Below are positions 47,452 through 59,539 of a DNA stretch of 64,000 nucleotides, one piece after another. This stretch comes from Rhododendron vialii. Taxonomy: Eukaryota; Streptophyta; Magnoliopsida; Ericales; Ericaceae. Location: the NCBI RefSeq assembly GCF_030253575.1, contig NC_080567.1, forward strand, positions 9,944,501 through 10,008,500. Reading direction: 5' to 3'. The notes beneath the pieces were generated by a model. That model was not told where the DNA came from and did no database searches. It saw only the letters and a list, made by a program, of their open reading frames with translations. The stretch's first letter is position 1. Every line of letters begins with the position of its first letter. Position numbers and translations under genes: made by a program.

Positions 47452-47748
47452 TCAGAAGACCACGCGAAACTGGGGCGCGTCGTCGTCAGTGGCGGGTAAG
47501 ATCTCCCAACGGCAAGGTTGGATGTCGTCGGACACGGGGCAGTACCCGGCGAGCGTGACCTTATCGGTTGATGCGGCTACTGACCCGAACTCGAATATCG
47601 TCAGGGATGATCCGGGTCGGTGGACCTCCACCGCTCCGTTCATGCCCGGTACCTCGGACTTTTGGGTCGGGTCGTGTTTCTGGATGGGGGTTTTCAATCC
47701 GGTGGGAGACGGAGCGTCCTTGTTGCCTCTCCACCAGAGGATTCCCAT
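47452..47748 (-). CDS. Short conserved-looking plant protein, single exon, function unassigned
   Basis: A 98-residue frame on the minus strand with G+C-rich, codon-like composition in an AT-rich neighbourhood, quite unlike the chance ORFs around it. It starts MGILWWRGNKDAPSPTG and ends QFRVVF. The block VHRPGSSLTIFEFGSVAAST and the CRWEILPA stretch near the C-terminus look constrained. No signal peptide or membrane segment. It may belong to a small plant-specific family that includes the embryo protein MEE59, but I cannot verify this. The ATG is the first in frame after the GA microsatellite, which would lie in its 5' leader. A longer frame from 47860 in another phase is a shadow. Confidence 0.6.
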   Translation of the reverse strand: MGILWWRGNKDAPSPTGLKTPIQKHDPTQKSEVPGMNGAVEVHRPGSSLTIFEFGSVAASTDKVTLAGYCPVSDDIQPCRWEILPATDDDAPQFRVVF

Positions 47749-47765
47749 GGCCGATGATGGATTGG

Positions 47766-47769
<4 letters not shown>

Positions 47770-47807
<38 letters not shown>
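47770..47807. repeat. GA microsatellite
   Basis: Nineteen GA/AG units, 22 bp upstream of the start codon of the 98-residue gene on the minus strand (CT in its transcript). CT tracts in 5' UTRs are common in plants and may affect expression. Confidence 0.9.
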
Positions 47808-47809
<2 letters not shown>

Positions 47810-47810
<1 letters not shown>

Positions 47811-48602
47811 AGGGTTTTAGGCTTTGTACCAGTGTTTGAAGGTTCGGCACTGGATAACAAGGGCTAATTTTAGTTTTCTCTCATAAACTATTGGGATTTT
47901 GTCTGTGTAGTCCCTCAACTATTAGCTATAACTATTGAGTCCTTGAACTGGAGGGAAGATTATTAATTAGATCATCATCTCCGGCTCGGACTCATTCTTT
48001 TATATACTCCTACTAGTGTCACGTGACGTGCTTTGCACCAATCACGTGCTCATTCAAAATTTTCAGAATTGTATTGTTGTTTTAAGTACGTGAACATGGC
48101 GACGCTTGCTAAGGAAGTACACAAGAACATAAACATGACAATGTTCGCTACGGAAGTACAAACCAATGAATTTGGAAGTTAAGTTGAGGTTTAAAGATTT
48201 GGTAACTAAAGTTCTGTTTGTCCATCCTCGTGCTTTGCACATTTTTGCGTGCTTATTGGTGTAATTGATAGTGATCGAGAACTTAAGATTATCTACTTAG
48301 AAATCACTTAAATAGACGATAAAATATCCATATTCGTTCAATTCATTTGTAGGATCCTTCAAAGAAAAAAATTTGTAAACTCTATACTTGCCAAATCCCA
48401 AATTGAAAAGAAAAGCTACTTTCTGGTGTTAATTTCTATTCGTCTCGGTAAACACTTTAGTTCTCCAGTGATTTAAAAATACGAGGTAGCAACTTTAGTT
48501 CCCAACATTATAAGTTACTTGCCTTGGTAGCTCACATCAGCTCAATGGTTGGACTATATTACCACATTAAAGCGATTACAGTGCACGATTAGTGAAACAA
48601 TA
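47810..48602. other. Upstream flank of the short gene
   Basis: Promoter region of the minus-strand gene in its first part. AT-rich, with a GTCACGTGACGTGCTTTGCA word at 48016-48037 and a related CGTGCTTTGCAC at 48229-48240. A CACGTG E-box/G-box is within it. No coding sequence. Confidence 0.4.
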
Positions 48603-51391
48603 TGTAACATCCCGATTTTCGGACACGTTAATTAAATCATTTTCAACTGATTTAATAATTCATAAAACTGATATATAATAAATGAAATTTTATTAAATAG
48701 AGTTTAGCAGCGGAAACCTCAAATACCAAATTCAAACCTACTTAATTGTCCTATAAACCAACAAAATGAAATAGAGTTTGACAATTGTGATATCACTTAT
48801 GGAAATTTAATTAAAAGTACGTCAAATAAACAAAGCTTCTAAGGGTAGGGCATCCAAGGCTTAACAAACTCCCCTTCCTCAGCTGGGAGGTCTTCACCTT
48901 GGAACAGATCGTCTTGCAGCGAATTCTGCCCTTCAGTTTCTTGATTACCTGGCATGAAATGCCAGCCCAACGGCACTATAGTGAGTTTTGAAACTCAGTA
49001 GATAAATCTTACCCATTAACCCCTACTCTACAAATAATCACATTTATAATAAAAGGAGGCAAGAATCGAAGAGCACAAAACTTATTTCATTATATAACCA
49101 TCAACTTAAGTAAATTCCAGAATCTCAACTTCTATAATCATTCCAAAACCGCAATATTCACACGTTCCAAACTCAGAATTTCATTGGACATACTTTACAA
49201 GTCCTACTAGGCTACTCTCACAATTCGAGGTCCATCAGGCTGCCCTCAAGGTCCTGCTAGGCTACCCTCAATACCTGAGGTCCCGCCAGGCTACCCCTGA
49301 GGTCCTGCTTGGTCACCCTTACAGTTCTAGGTCCATCAGGCTGCCCTCAAGGTCCTGCTAGGCTACCCTCAATACCTGAGGTCCCGCCAGGCTACCCCTG
49401 AGGTCCTGCTTGGCCACCCTAGCCACACCGGGTCTTTCAGGCTGCCCTCAAGGTCCTACCTGGCTGCCCCCGATCACACGAGGTCCTGTCAGGCCACCCC
49501 CGAGGTCCTGCTAAGCCCACAACCTTTCATCTGTTTCCTTTTTCCATTTACCAGAACAACATCTATATACTTTCTCTAAGCCCACAAATCATCCAATATC
49601 CATAATGTCGTTTCTACGTTCTCGGTTCAATCAACAGAACAATTATTTTAAACGACGAGTAAACATATCATAATATCACCACCTACACAGAATAATTGAA
49701 CCACCGTACACTCATCTCCAGTGAGCTTACTTCCAAACTAACTTCACAACAATCTTGATACGTTTTCATAATAGAGTAATTGCAAGTTGATCGATAATAA
49801 TAACAATTCATAAGAGTCAATGAAACATAAAATTATTAATAGTTCAAAAGACAAAAGAATTTCACAAAAAATATTCGGATTTGTCCTTGTGACTTTTGGG
49901 TTGCTTTATGATTTAGCACATAGGTTCATTTTAGTAACCTTTAATATTTTAGGATGGAAAAGTTATTTCAAACCTTAGGTTCCTTTTCAATTCTTTTAAC
50001 TTTGAACTAATACTTAGGGTAATTCGTCCTTTCAGTGTTTCTTTACTGCTATTATCTTTATTCTATTTTTTTTTTTGTTTAGCTAATTATGTTCTTTAGT
50101 TCCTTATAGAAATAATACTCTTGAAGCTTATGTCCTAAAATCCAGTGTAAAATGTTTTGCTAAAAGAATCCTTGAGATTAATATATTAATACATTATGTC
50201 TAATTACGTGCGAGTTTTTGGACAATAGGTTAATCATTCAAATTTCTTTATGCTGCACATTCAGGTTTTCTAATTTATTTATACTACCACCAGTCATGAA
50301 AATATATGAAATAATTTCCATTGTTATCTAGTAACATTTTGTAATTATGTAACTATAAACTATGGTTTCCATTATAAAAGCTCTGTAGCGCTTCAGTTAG
50401 AACAAAGCAATGTATACGCTTGTTTCATGCATTGGTTTAGTCAAAGATAAAATCACATTAACAGGTAAGTTCACAAATCCATCACAGAACATTACAATCA
50501 AACATTGAGTCTAAGATTGAAATCCATTTTTGTTCAAATAAATCAAGTTTTACGGCTGCTAGGTGGAGGGTCGCCACCGCGAGGTATTGATTAGTTCGAT
50601 CAATTTTTGGTATTTCCGGTTCATCTTTACATGAGTTCGATTTGAACCACGAATATAGTACGAAACACATTTAATATACTTAGAGTTAAAGGGTGAAGAA
50701 AAATCTACCTTGACCCTTGGAGTTCTAGCTAGGACGGATGAAAATGATGGGTTCGGAAGCGGAACTTGGTGGCGGCAACGGTGGTACTTTTCTTCCTTCT
50801 CCTTCTTTTCCTTCTTTTTCCAGCACCCCTCTCTCTTACTCTCGGCAAGGATCAAAAGAAAAGAAGAAAAAGAAATAAGGCTATGGGTTAATGCCTTTCT
50901 CTCTCTCTCACATACTCTCCCTCTGTCTCCCTATCTTTTTCTCTCTTACTGCCGAGAAGTGAGGGACTGGAGGTTGGGTTTGGTTTTTTTTGCACAAAAA
51001 GAGGGGATGAGATAAAGAGGTGATGAAGAGGTGGAGTGTGGGAGTTGGTTTTTTTAGAGGAATTGGAGGGAGGTGGGGAACTAATATTGTGGAGTAGTGG
51101 AGGAAGGTGAGATACAAGTTTGGAAGATAAGGATGGAGGTGGTAGAGTGTGAGAGAAAAATGGAGGATTAGTTTCAATAGAATTCTAATTAGCATTTAGA
51201 TAGGAAGGGTAAGAGATGAATGCATATCTCTAAAGTATAATATACTTCGATACGATTTTCTAAGTAATATCAATTATACACATAATAATGTATTTTAATT
51301 AATTAATCTAACTAATTATTGACTTAGTATTTATCATTTTAAATTTGTATTTAGAAAAAAAATATATAGGGCAAAAATCTGGGTCATTACA
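48603..51391. mobile_element. Solo LTR (family C) with exact caata target duplication
   Basis: 2789 bp from TGTAACATCCCG to GGGTCATTACA, flanked by caata at 48598-48602 and 51392-51396. Its last ~250 bp match those of the solo LTR at 28432-30864 (AATATCAATT, CACATAATAAT, TAATTATTGA words). It holds a minisatellite at 49228-49510 and a purine/pyrimidine-rich part at 50780-51180. No internal retroelement domain. Confidence 0.9.
49228..49510. repeat. Minisatellite with a 101-bp higher-order period
   Basis: A basic word AGGTCCTGCTAGGCTACCCT, about 22-25 bp, recurs about twelve times with changes (CCAGGCTACCCCTG, CAGGCTGCCCTCA). The larger unit starting AGGTCCATCAGG repeats with a period of 101 bp (49228 and 49329) and then decays. 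G+C-rich and unlike the rest of the LTR. Confidence 0.85.
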
Positions 51392-51708
51392 CAATAAACC
51401 TGTGTCTGCATAATATCCATGCATCCCAAACAGCCTTGAAAGTTGATGTGGTAGTATTGTTGCAATAATTAAATCATATAAACAATAGTTATCCGTAGAT
51501 CATATACAAGCAAAAAAATAAAAATGCCGTAAGCAGACCTCAACGAAAAAGAGTGATCAGAAACAAAACTATATTATTCAATAAGGTTGTGTTCTTATAA
51601 ACTTAACTTAAATCTGAGAGTTTTGTCTTTATTTGAATTTTTTTCGCATTTGCTAATTTTGCGCCAAACTTTTGTAGGTTATTGATTCTTCTCGGCGAGA
51701 GGAATAGG

Positions 51709-51746
<38 letters not shown>

Positions 51747-52132
51747 CTTTTAGCCAAGTATTTTGATAAATAACCGGTAGGTTTTGGTCCTTACCCATAA
51801 ACTAATAAACAAAGCTAGACATAGTACTACAGTAAAATCCAAAAAAAATTGCATTAACTATCAACTCTATTCTATACTACAAGATGAATATGGTATCCAT
51901 ACACTTGGAAGAACTAGTAATGAAGTGGAAAAAAGGATAGCATCACATGAGACATGATAGACGTCGGGTCTAGACAAGACTCCCCATGCTCCAGTTCCCA
52001 ATCAGAACATAATATTCCCAAATTTTGATCAAAGTCTACATCCTTTTCATTGCAATTAATTTGTACAATGTTCAATTTAACCAAATTAGGCACTTCAACT
52101 TCTCTCGGAACTGGGCCTGCCCGAATAGTTTT
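51392..52132. other. Unassigned stretch with a TA microsatellite
   Basis: A TA run is at 51711-51744. The rest is AT-rich without a domain. The right end is the 3' flank of the 4CL-like fragment. Confidence 0.5.
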
Positions 52133-52783
52133 TTAAGTTCTGGAAATCAAGTTCTTCAGTTCCCGTTGAAGAATCCTTCCGGCCGCTGACCTAGGTATTG
52201 ACTTTGTGAACACCACCATCTTCACTTTCTTAGATAGTGCAACCTGCCATAAAGAAAGCAAATCACTCTAAAGAGATAGAAATAGAAGGCATTGAGCTCT
52301 TTTTCTTCACATTAGGCGGTGGAAAATAATTCCTTCCTTGCTCCCACTTCTTCCCAATGATCAAGTACATCTTCTCTAGTAATACCTCCATGAATCTGAA
52401 GAACTGCCTAGAAATTCATACCTACGATCTAAATCTATCGTTATGGATTATATCAAGGGCCCCTTTAAATACCAGCATACTTGCATAGCCACAATACATA
52501 CAACACTCAATGCTTGTAGCATAATTCTATTAATGATACATAAATGCTATTGAGGACATGTTGATTTACGCCAAAAATAAAAAAGATGGATAAGCTACGG
52601 TCAAAATACAATCTAAAAAATAGAGATGTTGCATGGATTGAATAACACTTGTTATTGAAAACCATTGCTTACCTTTCATAATAAGAGACCCTCTTGGACA
52701 AAGATCATCACTCCTCCTAGGAGGCAAGAAAGAACCGATAACCCAATCTACCACTCAAGCTTCCATACAAGGAGCGAGAAGCC
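52133..52783 (-). pseudogene. 4CL-like acyl-CoA ligase, two exon fragments with a stop
   Basis: Two minus-strand exons can be read. 52673-52783: GLLAPCMEA, then a TGA stop where the family has lysine, then VVDWVIGSFLPP...LIMKG, with a good acceptor and a GTAAGC donor. 52133-52243: VALSKKVKMVVFTKSIPRSA then AGRILQRELKN and a stop, the C-terminal end of 4-coumarate-CoA-ligase-like enzymes, where the lysine of the usual KSPAGKIL/KSAAGKIL core reads AGRIL. The exon with the GEWLxTGD and IKYKGFQ motifs is missing from the 430 bp between them, and no upstream exons are seen. The catalytic lysine region is changed and the frame is broken, so it is a decayed copy. Confidence 0.8.
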
Positions 52784-55071
52784 CTACAAAAGAATAGCTA
52801 TGAATTAAACTTGGTTGTATTGAAGACACGACTTGCTACGCTAGTTGACTCCATAACTCTTTGAACAAATAAAATATACACAAAGGGAAAATGAAAATCC
52901 ATACCTAAGAAAAAGACCACAAAACACGAGATAGTTCACACTCCAAAGTAGAACAAAAACAATGCAATCCCAAAATGCACAAAAGGGTAGTTTGGCACTT
53001 GGCGTGTAAAAACCACAAAAGGGTGCTCAGAATCTAGATGTGATCAGGAGAAAAACATAATTGCATTGCTGGAAAGATGCTTAAATGCATGAAGAAATGT
53101 GCTGCTTGATTTTTACCATTCAAGTAGTCCATGGAAGGTGAAGTTACTCTCTTTTTTGCTAGAAATTTAGAATCACAAACCAAAAAAGCTTCAAAAGTTT
53201 GGCAATCAACTCCAACTTGGCAGATGACCCACAAGAAATGGGCAAGTTATAATGAAATTGATCCCACTATGACAAGCTCCAAATCTATGCATAAATGGCA
53301 ATGGTCCTAAACATTGATCACCCTGTACGTGCTCACTTTGAGAAGAACATTTCCAATCCCTTCTTTATGGACAACAAACACCATTGAGAGAGAGGAAAAA
53401 CACTTCAATACACTTTAAAAGTTGAGAAAATGGGTATTCAGCTTACTAAACTGGTTTTGTTTGTCTTTGTCATGGCATGGATCACTTTATGAGCATTTCT
53501 TTAATAGCAACCTTCACATTTTAAAATTTTCATTACCCATAAATATCTCTCAAGCCAAAGCTATTTTTCTTTCTTTCCCATTTCTGACTTCTTCAAAGCA
53601 ATCAATGCAAGAATATACATGATATCTCATACAAAGCAACAAAGCAAAACCATGTAGGTTATACAGAAAACATAGAAGCATGGCAAGATATGAAAACAGA
53701 TTGAGAAACTAAATATATCCCTACAGATAAAATGGCTCTTACCAGAATACTCATTTGTGAGATTCTTCACAGCACTCAAGAATTGACTACTCAGCCCCTC
53801 CTCCAGTAGTTACAATGAATTAGGAAAGCAATATACAATCCAGAATTTACCCCAGCAGTATAAATAAACTAAAATCAGTAGGAGTGGGCCAACCCCAACT
53901 AATGTGTTTGACTACACAACATAAAACTTAGCACATATAAATAAACTAAAATCAGTAGGAGTGGGCCAACCCCAACTCATGTGTTTGACTACACAACATA
54001 AAACTTAGCACACAAAAAGACCACACAAAATCTATGTTATAAGGAGAGTCTCGGTGCATACTACCTTTTTCTTTCTAGTATTGTGTTCATAATAAATATA
54101 AAGTTATCCACACTAATTCCTTCTCTACATAGCTAGTCCTTCATCATACGACACTAATGAGCACCTCACCAATGATAATTGCATACGTTTCACAATCTTC
54201 TAATAAAAAACATTATGAGAAAAGAATAGTGATTTCCAACTGATAAATAGTGAATCATCACTTCTTGAAGTTTGGACCAACTTGAGACGTTCAATAATCA
54301 TCTTGTAATCTAATTTTAAATCCCATCAGGATACAACTAATATATTCATCAGACCAGCACACCACAAAAACTACTTGGTTTAACTGGTTGGGGTCACCCA
54401 GCAAGTCTACGTTGCCCCTATATTCTACAATGTCCCTATTTCAAAGCAGGTTTCATATACTACCATCGACATGTAAAGTGTAGAACAACCATTGCAAATG
54501 TAGTATTCCAGTCGGAGGAGAACTCCCTGGTAATCTAGATAATAATAGAGAGTGAGAGCTGTAATATAGAACAAAGTAACTAAAGAGGCAAGCCAAAGTA
54601 CAAGAACGATAATAGTCAAACAGGGGGAAAATGAAAGAAGCTTGCATTTTCTTTTAAAGGGGTTTGTTCAAACCTTTTGATGAGACGATTCCCTGGAACC
54701 TGTAACGAAAATAAAATAGAATTCGTCAACATTTGTCACGAGCTTCATCTACTACAGAAGGCAATCATCCATGTATCCCAAACACAACCCGTATCAAGTC
54801 TAAAGCCATTGCTGACCGACTGAGCCTTCGTTTGGACCAAACCATAGAAATTGACTTACTTTTTTCTTTGCGGAGTTTATGTCAGTTTTGAGTCAAACTC
54901 TTTTACTTTTCTGTTAACTACATGGATGCCAAAAATAGAAGAATAACAAACAGAAAATGCACCATTTTTAGTTGTTTACGATGACTAAAAATATACTAGT
55001 TATCTAGATATTTTTGTTACCAGTTTAGTTTAGGAAATGGAACAAATCAATGTGTAAAAGTAAAACCATAC
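52784..55071. other. Gene-poor stretch between two pseudogene fragments
   Basis: AT-rich. It contains a 76-bp tandem duplication (53860-54011). No other exon of the 4CL-like or APRT-like genes could be found in it. Frames such as 54453-54647 minus show no domain. Confidence 0.5.
53860..54011. repeat. 76-bp tandem duplication
   Basis: Two adjacent 76-bp units, start TATAAATAAACTAAAATCAG, differ by one base or so. Recent replication-slippage-type event. Confidence 0.9.
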
Positions 55072-55164
55072 CTGGTGGCTTTTTCACTTAGGCAAGTGGA
55101 ATAAATTTTGCACCAATTGCCAGCGCTATTGAAGGAGCGGACATAAATCCTCTAGGTTCAACTC
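55072..55164 (-). pseudogene. Adenine phosphoribosyltransferase, one exon fragment
   Basis: The minus strand reads GVEPRGFMSAPSIALAIGA then KFIPLA, a TAA stop, then VKKPPG before a GTATGG donor; a TCCTAG acceptor precedes it. The family motif is GIEARGFIFGPPIALAIGA followed by KFVPLRKPKKLPG, with the same intron position. APRT makes AMP from adenine and PRPP. The in-frame stop, the changed RGFxFGP loop and the absence of any other exon within several kb make it a pseudogene fragment. Confidence 0.8.
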
Positions 55165-56982
55165 CTAGGATGCACAAAGAAGCAACAATGAAGTATGCAC
55201 CAAATTTTTCCACGTAATACTTGAGAAGTTATATTTAAACGTCTTTCAATATTGACATACCACCAACGGACTACTATTAGTAGCGAGCTGAATCATTCAC
55301 ACTTGACACTAAACTTCAAGATATTTAAGGCAAATGACAGACAAGTAGCGTAGGTAAATTAAGAAGGGGATTGAAAAATGAAATTGGACTCAAGCCGAGG
55401 AGAACTACACCCTATAAACCCCTACTTGCAAGGATTTTCTGGTTCGGACATACCTTCTGTCCTTCTTCAAACTGAAAACTTTTGATACATTTTAATAGCT
55501 AAGTAATATTTAATCCCTTACATCACGTATACAACATAAGTCGAAATCTATTGAATACATTTTCGAAATAAAACAAATAAGAAGTTAGAGGTAATGCATT
55601 CAGAGTAATCTATTGAATCACTCATACATAGTAATGCATTCAGAAATTAATATCTTCCATGTAGCATCCACAACTTCAGATGTACTTGCTGTGCCCGACT
55701 CGGACCAACCCAAAAACCAAATCTACAGTCTGAACTCCCCACAGTTGCAGAACTAAGGGGATGTTTAGGATGTCTAATCAAGCACTTGTCATCTTTTAGT
55801 TAATTGGCAGCAACCAAAGTTATAGAACTAACCACTTTTATGAAGAGTCATTAGAGATCCTCTTATAGTGATTATAAACTGCCACCGAAAGCACCTGTAC
55901 GCTGTAGCCGGTATATAATAAGGAGAGCATGCAAGACAAACTTTATCCAAGCAAAAGTTTCTCGTCAATGACACCATAAACAACATAACTCAAGAAACTA
56001 TACATCATGCATACAAAAAATCTTTGTCCCGCATACAAATATGCTGCAATTACTGTTCCATGTTATCATTTCTTTTCCATCTTAATTCCAGAAACTACAA
56101 AAGTGTCATTGCATACAGTGAGCTATCCAATATTACACAAAAGTGTCCTAGTATCCAGTGAGCTATCCAATATTACACCACCAACAAAAGGCAGTGGCAA
56201 AAAAGCACATCATAGAAAATAGCATATCTTTGGTTAAATGTTGCGAAAATCAACAATGGTTGAATTAACTTTTTCGATTTGTCTAGAAGAAACGAATAAA
56301 TAATCCACAAAAGTTAGACTCAAACTATCAAACGCAAAAAAAAAATAATTGAATAAGGACAAAAGCCCAAAAATCCAAAAATCTAGCGGAACGACGCCTC
56401 ACTCTCTCTGTGATGTGTGTTTGTGTGTGACGTCATTTCTTCTATTTCAAAGAGTGTTTTTTTTTTCTTTGTCACTTTGGAAAACTTTTTGAAAGAGTTT
56501 TTGATGCAAGGGGAAACTATGAATCAGTGCAGAGGTTGGCTTAGTCGTTCTAGCTATGATTGATCAAATTATCTCTTTCAAGTAATTTCTTTCGCCAATC
56601 GATTTAGTGTTTGAACTACTACGAAGATTCAAAAGGTAATTTCAATCAAGGTAGGTAGTGCCGTAGGCACAAGCAATTCGCTAGAGTCATACAAATCAAC
56701 ATGCTATACAAATCTACAAAAATAAGAAAACATGATTCAGATTTCAAAGATTGTTGGGTACGGCAAAAATTGACTGGAAATGGAAACCCCAAAATAGAGG
56801 CCACGATCGATCCCACGATGCCGATTAGTGGCCCCGATAACCAAAACCGAGGTCGGATGTAGCACAGAAGGGGATTGGTCGGGCCAATTCAAACAGAAAC
56901 GTTTGTACGAGTGCAATGAGAGTGCCTTGTTACCTTGTTCCGGCTTCTCCTATGATTTTCGCTAAAAATATGAGGGTGCACA
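55165..56982. other. Unassigned stretch
   Basis: AT-rich. A partial duplication of GTGAGCTATCCAATATTACAC lies at 56118 and 56157. No coding domain. Upstream exons of APRT would be expected here but are not visible. Confidence 0.5.
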
Positions 56983-57255
56983 ATGGGTAAAATGCCCTCT
57001 GTTTTGATGGCTTCCATCATCAGGCCTTCTTCTTCGTCGTCCTTCACTTGTATTTCAGAAAGGAAGGGAGAAGGACGGAACCACACCCAACCCTTAGGGC
57101 TTCCTCCTCCTCCTCAGATTTCTGCAACCTATCTCTATCCCCTTCATCGCCATCTCCGGCCACACCACCATCAAGTCCACCACCGATCGCCACCGCCACC
57201 ACCGTCTCTCTCTGATGAGCGGCCTGCGACGCTGGCATTCGTCACACCGTTGGAG
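56983..57255 (+). other. Possible first exon or gene 5' region, low confidence
   Basis: A locally G+C-rich block with CpG, open on both strands. On the plus strand a serine-rich start (MASIIRPSSSSSFTC) is like a plastid transit peptide and is followed by a proline/histidine-rich stretch; on the minus strand an acidic and glycine-rich frame starts MPASQAAHQRETVV. With a GA microsatellite 100 bp away, it looks like the 5' end of a gene (or of a relic), but no downstream exons can be assigned. Confidence 0.25.
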
Positions 57256-57348
57256 TAGATCTCATCGATCATCTATGACGATGCTCCGTCTTCGCGATTT
57301 CGTTTTCTTCGTCGCTCTCTCACTCATCGTTCACCAGTTAACCCCAGT

Positions 57349-57350
<2 letters not shown>

Positions 57351-57387
<37 letters not shown>
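57351..57387. repeat. GA microsatellite
   Basis: Eighteen GA units next to the G+C-rich block at 56983-57310. Confidence 0.9.
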
Positions 57388-57388
<1 letters not shown>

Positions 57389-57863
57389 AAACGTAATTTC
57401 TGGCAGAATTTGTGTGAATCACTGTGTAAAGGGGAGGTGATTTTACCGGAAAGCCCCCAAGCCCAACACCACTAGGGGACAAAATAATGTAGAAAAATCG
57501 GGACACAGACGGAAAACATCGAAAGTCCGAAAACCCGTTAAAGTAATTCGAAAATAACCCAAATAGTACCTGTGGTCCACCACTTTTGGGCACGAAATGA
57601 CAAGAACGCCCTAAACCCCAAAAAAGTAAATTCAATAAGCTAGTTTCCGAATCTAGGGGCATTATCGTCCGGAGATGGCCAAAGTGTAAGCCACATTTTG
57701 GAACTTCATTCCTTTATAGGTGGCCTGTGGATACACACATTTTGGGTAGAGTTTGAAATGAACTAAATTTGGTACGAAACATTTCAACGGAAAAATTAAA
57801 ACATAAGCATAAATCTGAGTAAACATTTTATTAGTGAAATAGTCAAAAATTTGAGTGACAAAA

Positions 57864-58430
57864 GAGAGCCCCTTATTCGTAGTGGACTAATCAAAATTGG
57901 ATAACTAAAAGTTGACACATCATCTTTTGATTATCCATTTAGAGGTTGTTAAAGTTAACAATGTCAAGTCCCACATTGTTTATTTTTTGCCCATAATCAA
58001 AATGGGTCAGCAAAAATTTAAATCTAACGGTTAGTTTTTTTCTTCTCAATCTAATGATCTACATTAAATGGCATTCTAGTAAAATAAGTAAAAGTGGAGA
58101 GCATTTGTTAGGATTCATAAAGTGATCCATATTGTTAAATGCACAATCACTTGCCAAAGTGAAGAGTGAGTTTCACCTACCAATAAAGCATTTGTTCTAT
58201 GGAGAGTGAGTTTTACTCTCCCATGATGGGTGTATTTGATTGATAATATGTAGGATCTAATAAATTTGGTTATTAACAAAAGATTACTAGTTTTGATTAT
58301 CCAAAGGCCAAATTTTGATGAGTTGCTAAGAAGTTGCTGAGTTTGGTTATTACAATATGAACACTTTGAGCACATATTGCTAACTTTAGCAACATTTTGA
58401 TTTTGATTATTACAATGTGGATGTTCTTAG
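57864..58430. mobile_element. TIR element (MITE-like), copy 1
   Basis: The left end reads ...GTGGACTAATCAAAATTGGA and the right end TTGATTTTGATTATTACAAT then GTGGATGTTCTTA, near-complements of each other. Non-coding and AT-rich. It is followed at once by a second copy of the same family. Confidence 0.65.
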
Positions 58431-58436
58431 CAATGT

Positions 58437-58938
58437 AGAGATCCACAATGGTAAAATCAAAATTGGATAACTAAAATTTTTCACATCACTTTTTCAAACT
58501 ACAAAAAACAAAAAACTATTAATATAGAAAACTTTTATTTTAATAGTTTTCAAACGAATAAAAATTGTTTATTAGAAATACAAAGTAATTTCCCCAAAAC
58601 AATTTTTCAAAATCACGTTTTGAAAAAAAAAATCGAAAAAAAGAAAACAATTTTTGAAAAATAATAATTTTTTTGAAAACCTTAAAACAGTTTTGTGTAA
58701 AAAAAAAATCTATTTTAAATAATTTTTTGACAATATGGTTGAGAGAGAGAGAGAGAGAGAGAAGATAATTTTTTGTGTAATGATGAGTGTACTTAATTAG
58801 AAAGATGTAGGGTTCACTAATTTGATTATTGACAAAAAATTGCTAATTTTGGTTATTCCAATGTGAGCATTTTTTTGCGCAAACATTGCTAATCTTAGCA
58901 ATATTTTGATTTTGATTAGTCTACTGTGAATGCTCTTA
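58437..58938. mobile_element. TIR element (MITE-like), copy 2
   Basis: Left end GAGATCCACAATGG...AATCAAAATTGGATAAC, right end TTTTGATTAGTCTACTGTGA then ATGCTCTTA. Matches copy 1 at both ends and at a GCTAAxxTTAGCAA word. A GA run is at 58741-58762. Two copies in direct orientation, less than 10 bp apart. Confidence 0.65.
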
Positions 58939-59539
58939 AAATGTTAAGGATTCAAGTGTTCTTTAATTTCAATTTATATTTGCTTAAGTTTGATTTAGTA
59001 TAAGTTAGTTAACTTCCCAAAAAAGGGATAAAGGCTGGAAATGCTCTATGGCCGCCTTTTTTGCAGGTAAAAAAGAAAATTTCCATTTCCACCCCGACTT
59101 TTTTTAGAAAACAGAAACTTAAAGACAGTACATAGGACCCAAAGAGGTTTGAAAAACAAGAAACAAACAAAAAATGAAAATCAAATCACTTACCACCCCC
59201 TTCGCACCACAGTCGTTGTTGCCAAGTGTCACCACCTCTACTTTTGGAGAACCCACAGCTCCTCACCGAGGCTAATCAAATCCGATGGCCAAGTAACCCA
59301 AATCTGAAAAACTAGTCCGGGTCACTAGCATCCAAAATGATGAGGTGAGTGAGAGAACTTCTCTGCTAAGAATGATAGTCTAAATTGTCAAACAACCATG
59401 GAGAAGAGAGAGTAGGAAAAGGGGAGAAGAGAGGGAGGGGAAAGAAGAAGAGGGGGGCGGTTGGATCTCACTCTCTTTCTCTACAAACAAAAAGAGGCTC
59501 TCAACTCCTCACTTGACCCGTCCACCCCAAAATTTTATG
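58939..59539. other. Unassigned stretch
   Basis: Includes a purine-rich tract at 59395-59460 (GGAGAAGAGAGGGAGG). No domain. Confidence 0.5.

Noticed and set aside
49228..49510. CRISPR-like array
   Set aside because: Units are contiguous without unique spacers, in a plant LTR; it is a minisatellite.
52300..52460. Missing middle exon of the 4CL-like gene
   Set aside because: The minus strand here does not show the GEWLxTGD or IKYKGFQ motifs; frames have stops.
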